Below, piece by piece: positions 1 to 5,303 of a stretch of DNA of 5,303 bases. Origin of the DNA: JAZLIL01 sp045617405 (GTDB lineage: Bacteria; Bacillota; Clostridia; Lachnospirales; Lachnospiraceae). The notes below the pieces were generated by a model that was not told the DNA's origin, did not search any database, and worked only from the letters and a program-made list of their open reading frames with translations. A program made the position numbers and the translations under genes. Location: the NCBI GenBank assembly GCA_045617405.1, contig JAZLIL010000145.1:1-5303 (forward strand). Direction: 5' to 3'. The number at the start of each line of letters is the position of its first letter. Within the stretch, counting starts at the first letter, position 1.

Positions 1-111
1 ACCAAAAACGCAGAATAAATTTTCGTCCTGCAAAGAAGAAAAACGCAGGCGTAGCGGGCTACGTCAAGTTTTTCTGATGAAGCAGGCGGAAATTTAGGCA
101 AGTTATTTGGT
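1..111. repeat. Large imperfect palindrome, probable dispersed repeat
   Basis: The two halves are imperfect reverse complements around a CGGG loop at 55-58. Paired segments read directly are 48-54 with 59-65, 37-44 with 68-75, 27-31 with 82-86, 16-25 with 87-96, and 1-9 with 102-111. They are separated by small bulges and internal loops, giving about 39 pairs in all. The outermost bases (ACCAAA at 1-6, TTTGGT at 106-111) still pair, so the element may continue left of the window. It lies downstream of the MATE gene and has no plausible ORF. Its length and arm structure resemble REP- or MITE-like dispersed palindromes seen in clostridial genomes. That class assignment is inference, because copy number cannot be seen here. 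Confidence 0.75.
39..73. terminator. Bidirectional terminator-like core of the palindrome
   Basis: A 7-bp stem (48-54 with 59-65, one G-U pair) with a four-base CGGG loop is flanked by five A at 39-43 and five T at 69-73. Read on either strand, this is a GC-rich hairpin followed within 3-4 nt by TTTTT. It is the only terminator-like structure I find downstream of the MATE gene. The stop codon is about 155 nt away, so the MATE mRNA would have a long 3' tail if this is its end. The T tracts can also pair with each other in the longer fold, which could weaken termination. Confidence 0.4.
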
Positions 112-141
112 CTGGTTATTTGCAGGATGATGTACTAGGAA

Positions 142-204
142 CTCTGCAGAGACGGTAGTTCATTTTCTAAAGGAGAATACTACCGCAGATTTGAAGTGAC
201 GGTA
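142..204. other. Hairpin cluster with competing pairings downstream of the MATE gene
   Basis: A perfect 10-bp palindrome, CTCTGCAGAG, lies at 142-151. Directly after it, CGGTAGT (153-159) is exactly complementary to ACTACCG (179-185). An inner 4-bp stem (165-168 with 174-177) closes an AAAGG loop. The segment TACCG (181-185) could instead pair with CGGTA (200-204), and GACGGTA occurs twice (151-157 and 198-204). No T-run follows on the minus strand, so this is not a standard intrinsic terminator. It could be an mRNA 3'-end structure or the remnant of a repeat. The function is unknown. Confidence 0.45.
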
Positions 205-226
205 ATCCGCTTTTCAGGGGAGACCA

Positions 227-1579
227 TTATTCCGGATTCTCAAGTACGATGGTTCCTTTCTTGCGCAGGAAGATGTAGTAGACGATACAGATGATTATTC
301 CAAGTATGGTTGCAAGCGGTGCGCTTGCTCCGATGTAGAACAGCGATTCACCGTGCATCTTAGCCATCAGATAGGAGAACGGGAGTCTGATGATGAATGA
401 CTGGCAGATGGCCTGAATCATTACAAAAAGAGACTTTTCGTGTGCATTGAAGTAACCGATGAAGCTGAAGAGTATGCAGGTGATTACCGCTTCCGATGAG
501 AAACCGCGGAGGTATTCGAAGGCTTTCTCCACGACGATTGCATCGGGAGTAAAGAGGGATGCAATCAGATCGCCCTTGAAGTAGGCAAAGAGAGCAATGA
601 AGACGCCTGTTCCGCCGCCGACAAAACATCCGAAACGCAGCGCTGCAAGACCGCGGCGCTCTTTTTTTGCACCGACGTTTTGAGATACAATTGCTGCCAT
701 CGACTGCATGATTGAGGTGGGAATCAGCATTATGAAGGACTGAATCTTATTGCCGACACCGTAACCTGAAGAAGAGGCAAGTCCGAGGCCGTTGATGAAA
801 GCGCAGATAGCAAGAAATGTGAAGTGCGTAATCAAAGTCTGGATGCCCATGGGAATTCCAATCTTAATGACCTTCGGAATTTCTACTCCGAACCTGAGAT
901 TCTTTCTCGAAAATTCGAAAGGGAAACCACGTTTAATAACAATCCTTAAGGACAGAAGTACACTTACGGCTTGAGCCAGAATGGTTGCGAGCGCTGCACC
1001 TGACGCATTCATTTTGAAGACAGCCACAAGAAGAAGGTCCCCGAAGATGTTTACAACGCACGCAATTCCGACGAAAACAAGCGGGAGCTTGGAGTCGCCG
1101 AGACCACGCATTATGCTAGAAAGAAGATTGTAGGCAACTACAAAAATATAACCGGCACCGCAGATTCTGGTGTAATTGACAGTCTCTTCGAGAGCCTCGG
1201 GAGGAGCCTGAAGAAGGATTGAAAGCGGTCTTGCAAAAACGACAAGTACGACCGCACTTATGACTGCGACAACAGAGAACAGAAGTATTGAACCACCAAG
1301 CAGGTCACCGATGAGCTCGTTTTTCTTTTCACCAAGGTGTTTGCCGATCAAAACAGTAACTGCGGCGGAAAAAGATACAATGGTAAATGTGAAAAGATTC
1401 ATCAAACCTGAGCCTGTCGAGACACCTGAAATTCCTTCAGGGGTTCCGAACTGCCCGACAATCAGCATATCAACAGCACTGTAAAGTGCCTGAAGCACCT
1501 GAGCACCAAAAATTGGCAGCATGAAACGAAGCATTTTTCCGGGGATGCTTCCGGTCGTAAAATCATAGTTTGAGTTCAT
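227..1579 (-). CDS. MATE-family multidrug/cation efflux transporter
   Basis: This 450-residue membrane protein belongs to the multidrug and toxic compound extrusion family, which exports cationic or aromatic compounds across the cytoplasmic membrane in exchange for Na+ or H+. The length is typical. Hydrophobic segments suit the family's twelve helices in two six-helix halves. Visible family features are the N-terminal motif with VGQFG at 41-45, RGLGDSK at 158-164, NASGAALAT at 191-199 and QNVGAKKERRG at 300-310 opening the second half. The ATG at 1579 is chosen because GGAGA lies 5 nt upstream; a GTG start 22 codons earlier and an ATG 4 codons earlier lack a comparable site. The gene is transcribed divergently from the HD-GYP gene and appears monocistronic here. 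It resembles the DinF/NorM-like clostridial branch, but the substrate cannot be predicted. Confidence 0.93.
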   Translation of the reverse strand: MNSNYDFTTGSIPGKMLRFMLPIFGAQVLQALYSAVDMLIVGQFGTPEGISGVSTGSGLMNLFTFTIVSFSAAVTVLIGKHLGEKKNELIGDLLGGSILLFSVVAVISAVVLVVFARPLSILLQAPPEALEETVNYTRICGAGYIFVVAYNLLSSIMRGLGDSKLPLVFVGIACVVNIFGDLLLVAVFKMNASGAALATILAQAVSVLLSLRIVIKRGFPFEFSRKNLRFGVEIPKVIKIGIPMGIQTLITHFTFLAICAFINGLGLASSSGYGVGNKIQSFIMLIPTSIMQSMAAIVSQNVGAKKERRGLAALRFGCFVGGGTGVFIALFAYFKGDLIASLFTPDAIVVEKAFEYLRGFSSEAVITCILFSFIGYFNAHEKSLFVMIQAICQSFIIRLPFSYLMAKMHGESLFYIGASAPLATILGIIICIVYYIFLRKKGTIVLENPE

Positions 1580-1678
1580 AGTAATCTCCATTCTGCGAGC
1601 AAGCCGCAGTACAAATAGTGACGAAAGTGCTGCGTTCTGTCGCACTAATCAACACTATTGTTCAGTATTTTGGGCACA
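1580..1678 (-). other. Structured 5' leader of the MATE mRNA
   Basis: From the predicted transcription start near 1678 to the ATG the leader is about 99 nt. Three inverted repeats are visible. CACTATT (1653-1659) is exactly complementary to AATAGTG (1614-1620), with one further pair across a bulge. Inside that stem, AGTGC (1626-1630) pairs with GCACT (1642-1646). CTGCG (1593-1597) and CGCAG (1605-1609) form a hairpin ending just upstream of the ribosome binding site. Together they give a two-domain fold ahead of the start codon, which would suit translational control or attenuation. I do not recognise a known riboswitch class, and the stems could be chance. Confidence 0.4.
1585..1589 (-). promoter_or_regulatory. 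Ribosome binding site of the MATE gene
   Basis: On the minus strand GGAGA stands 5 nt before the ATG at 1579. This decides the start against the longer reading that begins with a GTG at 1645, which has no purine-rich site before it. Confidence 0.8.
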
Positions 1679-1684
1679 AGCACA

Positions 1685-1713
1685 ATTGTAACGTTGTTTC
1701 TCACTTTTTGCAA
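1685..1713 (-). promoter_or_regulatory. Sigma-A-like promoter of the MATE gene
   Basis: Read on the minus strand, TTGCAA (1713-1708) and TACAAT (1690-1685) are separated by exactly 17 nt, close to the TTGACA/TATAAT consensus. The predicted start of transcription is near 1678. The DNA around it is AT-rich. Confidence 0.65.
1690..1703 (+). repeat. Copy 1 of a 14-bp direct repeat, in the MATE promoter spacer
   Basis: AACGTTGTTTCTCA here matches AACGTTGTTTTTCA at 1823-1836 in 13 of 14 positions, and both contain the palindrome AACGTT. This copy overlaps the last base of the -10 element and most of the spacer of the MATE promoter. A protein bound here would occlude polymerase, so it is a candidate operator. 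No regulator gene is in the window. Confidence 0.4.
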
Positions 1714-1822
1714 GGCTAAAAAAATGGAAGAATATTCGTGTTAAGGTTTTTTACTGCTGCGACTTGTCAAAATGTGAATGCCAACTACTGTTTTGAACTG
1801 TTTTCGGGCGATTCATGCTAAA

Positions 1823-1836
1823 AACGTTGTTTTTCA
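1823..1836 (+). repeat. Copy 2 of a 14-bp direct repeat, over the HD-GYP -35 element
   Basis: This is the second copy of the motif described at 1690-1703, in the same orientation and 133 bp away. It covers the whole -35 hexamer of the HD-GYP promoter. The matched placement at both divergent promoters is the reason to list it; AT-rich composition makes chance recurrence possible. Confidence 0.4.
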
Positions 1837-1855
1837 AAATGGCGTGTGCTATAAT
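1827..1855 (+). promoter_or_regulatory. Extended -10 promoter of the HD-GYP gene
   Basis: TTGTTT (1827-1832) and a perfect TATAAT (1850-1855) are 17 nt apart. TG at 1847-1848, one base before the -10 box, makes it an extended -10 promoter. Transcription should begin near 1862, leaving a leader of about 37 nt. This start lies downstream of an in-frame ATG at 1815, so that longer reading of the HD-GYP protein would not be made from this promoter. Confidence 0.75.
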
Positions 1856-1888
1856 TCACCTGATAGTTGCAGTAGTGCAAGTGAGCAT

Positions 1889-1895
1889 AGGTGGG
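1889..1895 (+). promoter_or_regulatory. Ribosome binding site of the HD-GYP gene
   Basis: AGGTGGG, one base off AGGAGG, lies 3-4 nt before the ATG at 1899. The spacing is slightly short. Together with the promoter position it supports the 1899 start over the in-frame ATG at 1815. Confidence 0.65.
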
Positions 1896-1898
1896 TCA

Positions 1899-3257
1899 AT
1901 GAAAAAAACAAAAGTCCGTCGGAACGTTATCATCGTATCCGTATTTCTTGCCATATATCTGATTGTACTGGTAATCGCGTATTTCTTATGCAGGCAGAGG
2001 GCAAGCAGTTTTGAAAACAAAATAAGATCAACTGCGGAAGAGTATGATTACTGTACATTTACGCTTGTTCCGAGGGGCAGCAAGACAGACAGCTGGTCGA
2101 GAATCCTCTCAAGCGGAGCAAAGGTGACAGGAATCATTTACAGCGGTACGTTTTCGAGCTACAGCGAGTATCCCGTAAGTGACTGGTATGCCAGACTGGA
2201 CATCGGCTCTGACTGTTACATCAGTGATGCCTGGAACGGAGAGATTGAGTTTCATCAGTTCGGAAGCGGGGAGGAAGTTGTTCAGAGCATCTATTTTAAG
2301 GACTACTCTCTTGAAGACATTAAGCTTGATTACATCAGGCAGGGAAACGATTTGATGATCGAACTTCACAAGGGAGATTATGTGATTTATCGTCCGAGCA
2401 GGGAAGTCTATGAGGTTCCCGTTCAGGCTACGATGACAGTGTCATCCGTAAACATCGGAATCATCTTTTACTATGAAAGTGATTTGATTTTTGATGATTG
2501 CTATGCACTGTTCCATCTTGAGTGTTCGGATATTTCCGCTGCGCAGAAGGTCGGACTTTCGGCGGCACTCGGCGTGTGGTTTTTCCTGACTGCAGTCGCA
2601 GTGATTCTGCTTTTTTATTCGCAGTATATGAAGAGAAAACTCAAGCAGCAGGAACGCATCATTGAGTCGACTCTTGCAACCTTCACGAAGTTTGTCGATG
2701 CCAAGGATCCCTACACCAACGGTCATTCGGAGCGGGTCGGTCTTTACACGATGCTGATTGCACAGAAGATGGGACTTTCCGAGACACAGTGCAAGCATTT
2801 CAGATATGTCGGTCTGATGCACGATTGCGGAAAGTGCTATATTCCGGATGGAATTCTGAAGAAGCCGGGAAGACTGACAGAAGAAGAGTACGACGTAATA
2901 AAAACTCACACGACAAAGGGAGCAAAGCTTCTTGAATTCTTTGATTCAATCGAAGGAATCAGGGATGGTGCTCTTTATCACCATGAACGCTACGACGGAA
3001 AAGGATATCCCGAAGGAAAGGCAGGGGCGGATATTCCGCTTATCGCAAGGATTATCTGTGTTGCCGATGCTTTTGATGCCATGAATTCGCAGCGTTATTA
3101 CAGAAACAGACTTGACAGGGAAAAAATCCGTTCTGAACTTGTAGTGAACAAGGGCAAGCAGTTTGACCCCGAGATTGTTGACATCTTCCTCGAAATGTGG
3201 GACGGAAACGATCTGTACGAGGAAATGATTAAGTTCAACGAGCAGCTTGACGGCTGA
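1899..3257 (+). CDS. Membrane HD-GYP cyclic-di-GMP phosphodiesterase with an extracytoplasmic sensor domain
   Basis: HD-GYP proteins hydrolyse the second messenger cyclic di-GMP to pGpG or GMP, lowering its level in the cytoplasm. The 452-residue protein has a basic N-terminus, a TM helix at about 10-30, an extracytoplasmic region at about 32-217, a second TM helix at about 219-240, a charged linker, and the catalytic domain from about 258. The domain keeps its metal and signature residues: H276 in HSERV, H308-D309 in HDCGK, H337, the run HHERYDGKGYP at 361-371 and D390 in VADAFDA. GKQFDP at 418-423 is also typical. There is no GGDEF, HAMP or PAS domain that I can recognise. The extracytoplasmic domain belongs to no family I recognise and probably senses an external signal. 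The start at 1899 follows from the promoter and ribosome binding site. Its stop is 12 bp from the end of the convergent hydrolase gene. The catalytic role is secure by family; the signal is unknown. Confidence 0.92.
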   Translation: MKKTKVRRNVIIVSVFLAIYLIVLVIAYFLCRQRASSFENKIRSTAEEYDYCTFTLVPRGSKTDSWSRILSSGAKVTGIIYSGTFSSYSEYPVSDWYARLDIGSDCYISDAWNGEIEFHQFGSGEEVVQSIYFKDYSLEDIKLDYIRQGNDLMIELHKGDYVIYRPSREVYEVPVQATMTVSSVNIGIIFYYESDLIFDDCYALFHLECSDISAAQKVGLSAALGVWFFLTAVAVILLFYSQYMKRKLKQQERIIESTLATFTKFVDAKDPYTNGHSERVGLYTMLIAQKMGLSETQCKHFRYVGLMHDCGKCYIPDGILKKPGRLTEEEYDVIKTHTTKGAKLLEFFDSIEGIRDGALYHHERYDGKGYPEGKAGADIPLIARIICVADAFDAMNSQRYYRNRLDREKIRSELVVNKGKQFDPEIVDIFLEMWDGNDLYEEMIKFNEQLDG

Positions 3258-3269
3258 GGTTTTCCTTTA

Positions 3270-3848
3270 TTACCCCCACATGTTTTTAATAAGTGCGGCA
3301 AATTCCATGTAGGCAAAGGTGTCTTCAAGACCTTTGAATGCTTTGAGCAGATTTTTGTAGTACTGCTCCTGAACTGTTGCGTCAGTGACATTGAAAGCCT
3401 CCCAGAGCTTATCCCCTTCAATAAGATAACTTCTCCAGATTGCTCTCATGTTTGAAAGCTTGTCACCCATAGTGACCATTTTGACCTCGCGGCTTGCGTT
3501 TTCAAGATGTTCAAGAGCGTACTGTTTTCTAAGTGCCCATGATTCGCTTCTCGGAAGCTCGGGGTATTGCGGTTCACTTTCCGATACAACAAGATCGGCA
3601 ATTCTGTCACCAAATTCTTTTCTAACGGTCTCTTCAGTGACCGAAGTGTCCTCAAGAACATCATGAAGAGCAGCTGCGGCAAGAAGCTCCTGGTCGCAGG
3701 TCATGGTAGCAGTGATAGTAACGGCTTCCATGGGATGTACGATGTAGGGAACATTGTTTACCTTGCGTTGCTGTCCGCTGTGGGCGTTGACAGCAAATTT
3801 GACGGCTTTGTCAATGATGTCGGTATTGAGTGATTTTTTCTTTTGCAT
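3270..3848 (-). CDS. Small HD hydrolase, SpoT/MESH1-like (p)ppGpp hydrolase
   Basis: This 192-residue soluble HD protein matches the hydrolase half of RelA/SpoT enzymes and stand-alone small alarmone hydrolases of the MESH1 type, which remove pyrophosphate from ppGpp. The residues fall in order and at near-family spacing: QQRK at 26-29, PYIVHP at 34-39 with H38, LHDVLEDT at 61-68 with the HD pair 62-63 and E66-D67, and GDKLSN at 128-133 with D129 and N133. No synthetase or TGS domain is present, so it should only degrade. It starts 18 nt after the acetyltransferase stop with a strong GGAGGA site in that gap, so the two genes are probably cotranscribed. Activity on other phosphorylated nucleotides, such as NADPH for MESH1, is possible. 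HD-superfamily membership is near certain; the substrate is inferred from motifs. Confidence 0.88.
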   Translation of the reverse strand: MQKKKSLNTDIIDKAVKFAVNAHSGQQRKVNNVPYIVHPMEAVTITATMTCDQELLAAAALHDVLEDTSVTEETVRKEFGDRIADLVVSESEPQYPELPRSESWALRKQYALEHLENASREVKMVTMGDKLSNMRAIWRSYLIEGDKLWEAFNVTDATVQEQYYKNLLKAFKGLEDTFAYMEFAALIKNMWG

Positions 3849-3852
3849 GGAA

Positions 3853-3858
3853 TCCTCC
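3853..3858 (-). promoter_or_regulatory. Ribosome binding site of the small HD hydrolase gene
   Basis: GGAGGA on the minus strand, 4 nt before the ATG at 3848, lies inside the 18-nt gap behind the TAG stop of the acetyltransferase gene. Its own strong site suggests independent initiation on a shared mRNA. Confidence 0.8.
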
Positions 3859-3866
3859 GACTATTG

Positions 3867-5303
3867 CTATTTTAATGCATTTGTAAGCTTCAGTGCCACA
3901 GCTTTTCTCTGACGCGCGCGCTTTGAATACCTCGGTCCCTTTCTGGAATCATAGTATGCCTTTGCTTCGGAATGGAGCTTTATGAGACCTCTTGGAGTAG
4001 GGGAATCAACAAAGGCCATGAAGGTTTTTCTCAGATTGTTGAAATCTTCGATGCTGAAGTCAATATCATTTTCGAAGAAAGGAATAAGATCTGCGGCTGT
4101 TTTGCAGACACTGAGATTGAAGCTCTCAGAGCTTCGGTTTCTTTCTTCGGCGACATTATGAAGGAACGAAGTCTGACCGATAAGGAGAGAGTCAAGTTCG
4201 AAATCAGAAATTGTCTGTTTTTCAAGCTCCTTTGCGATTGTTAAGGCTTTCTGACACAGAATTCTTGAATTTCTCGTCAGTGAGAGCGCATCCTCAACTC
4301 TTCTGTTGGCAAATGAAATATCCGTGAACCTGTCATACGAATCGGTAAGGATACTGAAGAGCATTCTGTCAATCGTAAGACCGGCGGGCATTTCATCAGG
4401 TGCATTGCTGTCTTCATCGGGTTTTGCGTCGTTTAATGGAAGGACAAGCTGCTGAAGCAGCAGATTCTGTTCGCCTTCACCAAGATACTCCGAGAAGGCC
4501 TTGTAGGTGTTGCCGCTGTAGAGTGAAAGGATAACTGCGGCCTCTTCACCGAGTGTAGTGTAGCAATCCTGGAAAAGATGCGCAAACAGCGAACCCACAA
4601 AGGTCTTCGGATCGTATTCGGAATCAGTGTAGACGTCACGAACATAGACAAGCTTTGATGTGAGTCTTTCTGCAAAAAGTGCGGCAACAATCTCATCGTC
4701 CCTGACTATGAATTTCGTGTATCGCCTGTCATAGTTGTCGGGGTCAAAGAAGATGTCTTCTTCTCCCGCAAATACAGAAAGCCTCTTAAGGAGGGGATCC
4801 TTTGCATCGGAAACCGTGTAAACGGGAGGGAGAAGATTGATGTCGCGTTTTAACAGCTTTGCGAATCTTGTTGCTACAATGTCCTGAAGATAGTAAACCA
4901 TGCAGTGACCTTCGGTAACGATAGGCGAAAATCCGCACTTTGTCAGACAGAGGTTGCCTGCTTCTATAGTCGGAGCTTTTCCGTAAAGGAAGGCTTCTGC
5001 AAGAGTCGAGCCGTTCTTGTAACAGTAAGCCTTCATGACATCTAAAAGCTTTCTTGCGATTCCGTGATTCCTGAACTCGGGAATGACGTAGATACGCTCC
5101 AGGCAGATGTATCTGGGCGAAACCGGTGAGGAAGTGAAGCAGACATAGCCGACCAGACTGTTGTCTTTGTCACAGCATCCGATGCCGCGCAGCGTGGAGT
5201 CTTCGTAAATGCCGTGGAGAAATTCGGGAAGGACGTCGATGAGTTCTTTTGAATTCTCGGGGAATATGAAGAAACTTAGCCCGTCAAATTCCGGAGCGGC
5301 ATA
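3867..5303 (-). CDS. Double-GNAT acetyltransferase with a C-terminal helical region (5' end outside the window)
   Basis: The frame is open to the right edge, giving 478 visible residues; the true start lies beyond it. An ATG at 5036 is not the start, because it falls inside the first domain. Residues 1-139 form a GNAT fold: the strand around ERIYVIPEF is followed by the acetyl-CoA pyrophosphate loop RNHGIA at 78-83, and LCLTKCGF at 118-125 is the usual late motif. Residues about 195-290 repeat a GNAT-like pattern (a strand at KLVYVRDVY, then a helix, a strand and YKAFSEYLG) but lack the R/Q-x-x-G-x-G/A loop, so this half is probably catalytically inactive. Residues about 304-478 are charged, predicted helical, match nothing I recognise, and end in a tail rich in Lys and Arg. 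GNAT enzymes acetylate amines on small molecules or proteins; no substrate can be assigned. The gene is upstream of, and likely cotranscribed with, the small HD hydrolase. Confidence 0.85.
   Translation of the reverse strand, partial: YAAPEFDGLSFFIFPENSKELIDVLPEFLHGIYEDSTLRGIGCCDKDNSLVGYVCFTSSPVSPRYICLERIYVIPEFRNHGIARKLLDVMKAYCYKNGSTLAEAFLYGKAPTIEAGNLCLTKCGFSPIVTEGHCMVYYLQDIVATRFAKLLKRDINLLPPVYTVSDAKDPLLKRLSVFAGEEDIFFDPDNYDRRYTKFIVRDDEIVAALFAERLTSKLVYVRDVYTDSEYDPKTFVGSLFAHLFQDCYTTLGEEAAVILSLYSGNTYKAFSEYLGEGEQNLLLQQLVLPLNDAKPDEDSNAPDEMPAGLTIDRMLFSILTDSYDRFTDISFANRRVEDALSLTRNSRILCQKALTIAKELEKQTISDFELDSLLIGQTSFLHNVAEERNRSSESFNLSVCKTAADLIPFFENDIDFSIEDFNNLRKTFMAFVDSPTPRGLIKLHSEAKAYYDSRKGPRYSKRARQRKAVALKLTNALK

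Noticed and set aside
167..197. Ribosome-binding-like AAAGGAG on the plus strand at 169-175, suggesting a small gene.
   Set aside because: No ATG or GTG follows at a usable distance, and the TTG at 191 is followed after one codon by a stop.
1764..1792. A second plus-strand promoter with TTGTCA at 1764-1769 as its -35 element.
   Set aside because: No acceptable -10 hexamer lies at 16-18 nt spacing, and the promoter at 1827-1855 is much better.
2442..2909. A 155-codon minus-strand open frame inside the HD-GYP gene.
   Set aside because: It is antisense to strongly conserved HD-GYP motifs, has no recognisable domain, and is explained by codon bias of the real gene.
3243..3270. Possible terminator after the HD-GYP gene: CAGC (3243-3246) with GCTG (3253-3256), followed by a T-rich stretch.
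   Set aside because: The stem is only 4 bp and the following run is broken by A, G and C, so it is too weak to call.
3270..3848. A toxin-antitoxin or abortive-infection module made of the GNAT protein plus the small alarmone enzyme.
   Set aside because: GNAT toxins such as TacT are small and pair with a DNA-binding antitoxin, and alarmone toxins carry a synthetase domain. Here the GNAT protein is large and the HD protein has only hydrolase motifs, so the sequence does not support the idea.
4433..4696. Open frames overlapping the acetyltransferase gene in other frames, on both strands.
   Set aside because: They lie entirely inside the acetyltransferase gene, have no ribosome binding site that I see, and give low-complexity Ser- and Leu-rich translations. 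They are shadow frames.

Overview
The window looks like chromosomal DNA from a low-to-mid GC Gram-positive anaerobe of the Clostridia type. This is inferred from strong GGAGG-type ribosome binding sites, AT-rich sigma-A-like promoters, and the protein families present (a DinF/NorM-like MATE transporter and a two-TM HD-GYP protein). I cannot name a genus. There are no phage, IS, CRISPR, rRNA or tRNA signatures.

Layout. Positions 1-226 are non-coding. A large imperfect palindrome (1-111 or longer) has a terminator-like core, and a second hairpin region lies at about 142-204. A MATE-family efflux transporter follows on the minus strand (227-1579). A 319-bp divergent intergenic region (1580-1898) carries two good back-to-back promoters, a structured leader ahead of the transporter, and a 14-bp motif repeated once at each promoter. 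On the plus strand, 1899-3257 encodes a membrane-anchored HD-GYP protein with an extracytoplasmic sensor-like domain. Only 12 bp later, and convergent with it, a minus-strand gene (3270-3848) encodes a small stand-alone HD hydrolase of the SpoT/MESH1 (p)ppGpp hydrolase type. It lies 18 nt behind a minus-strand gene (3867-5303) that runs off the right edge and encodes an unusual acetyltransferase: a GNAT domain, a second degenerate GNAT-like domain, and a long C-terminal helical region with a basic tail.

How the genes may work together. The acetyltransferase and the small HD hydrolase form an apparent operon. The HD-GYP protein should hydrolyse cyclic di-GMP and the small HD protein should hydrolyse (p)ppGpp, so enzymes that destroy two different nucleotide second messengers sit tail to tail with almost no spacer and no convincing terminator between them. 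The MATE pump and the HD-GYP gene share a divergent control region. These links are inferences from gene order. The individual families are ordinary; the least explained items are the double-GNAT protein and the palindromic element at the left edge.
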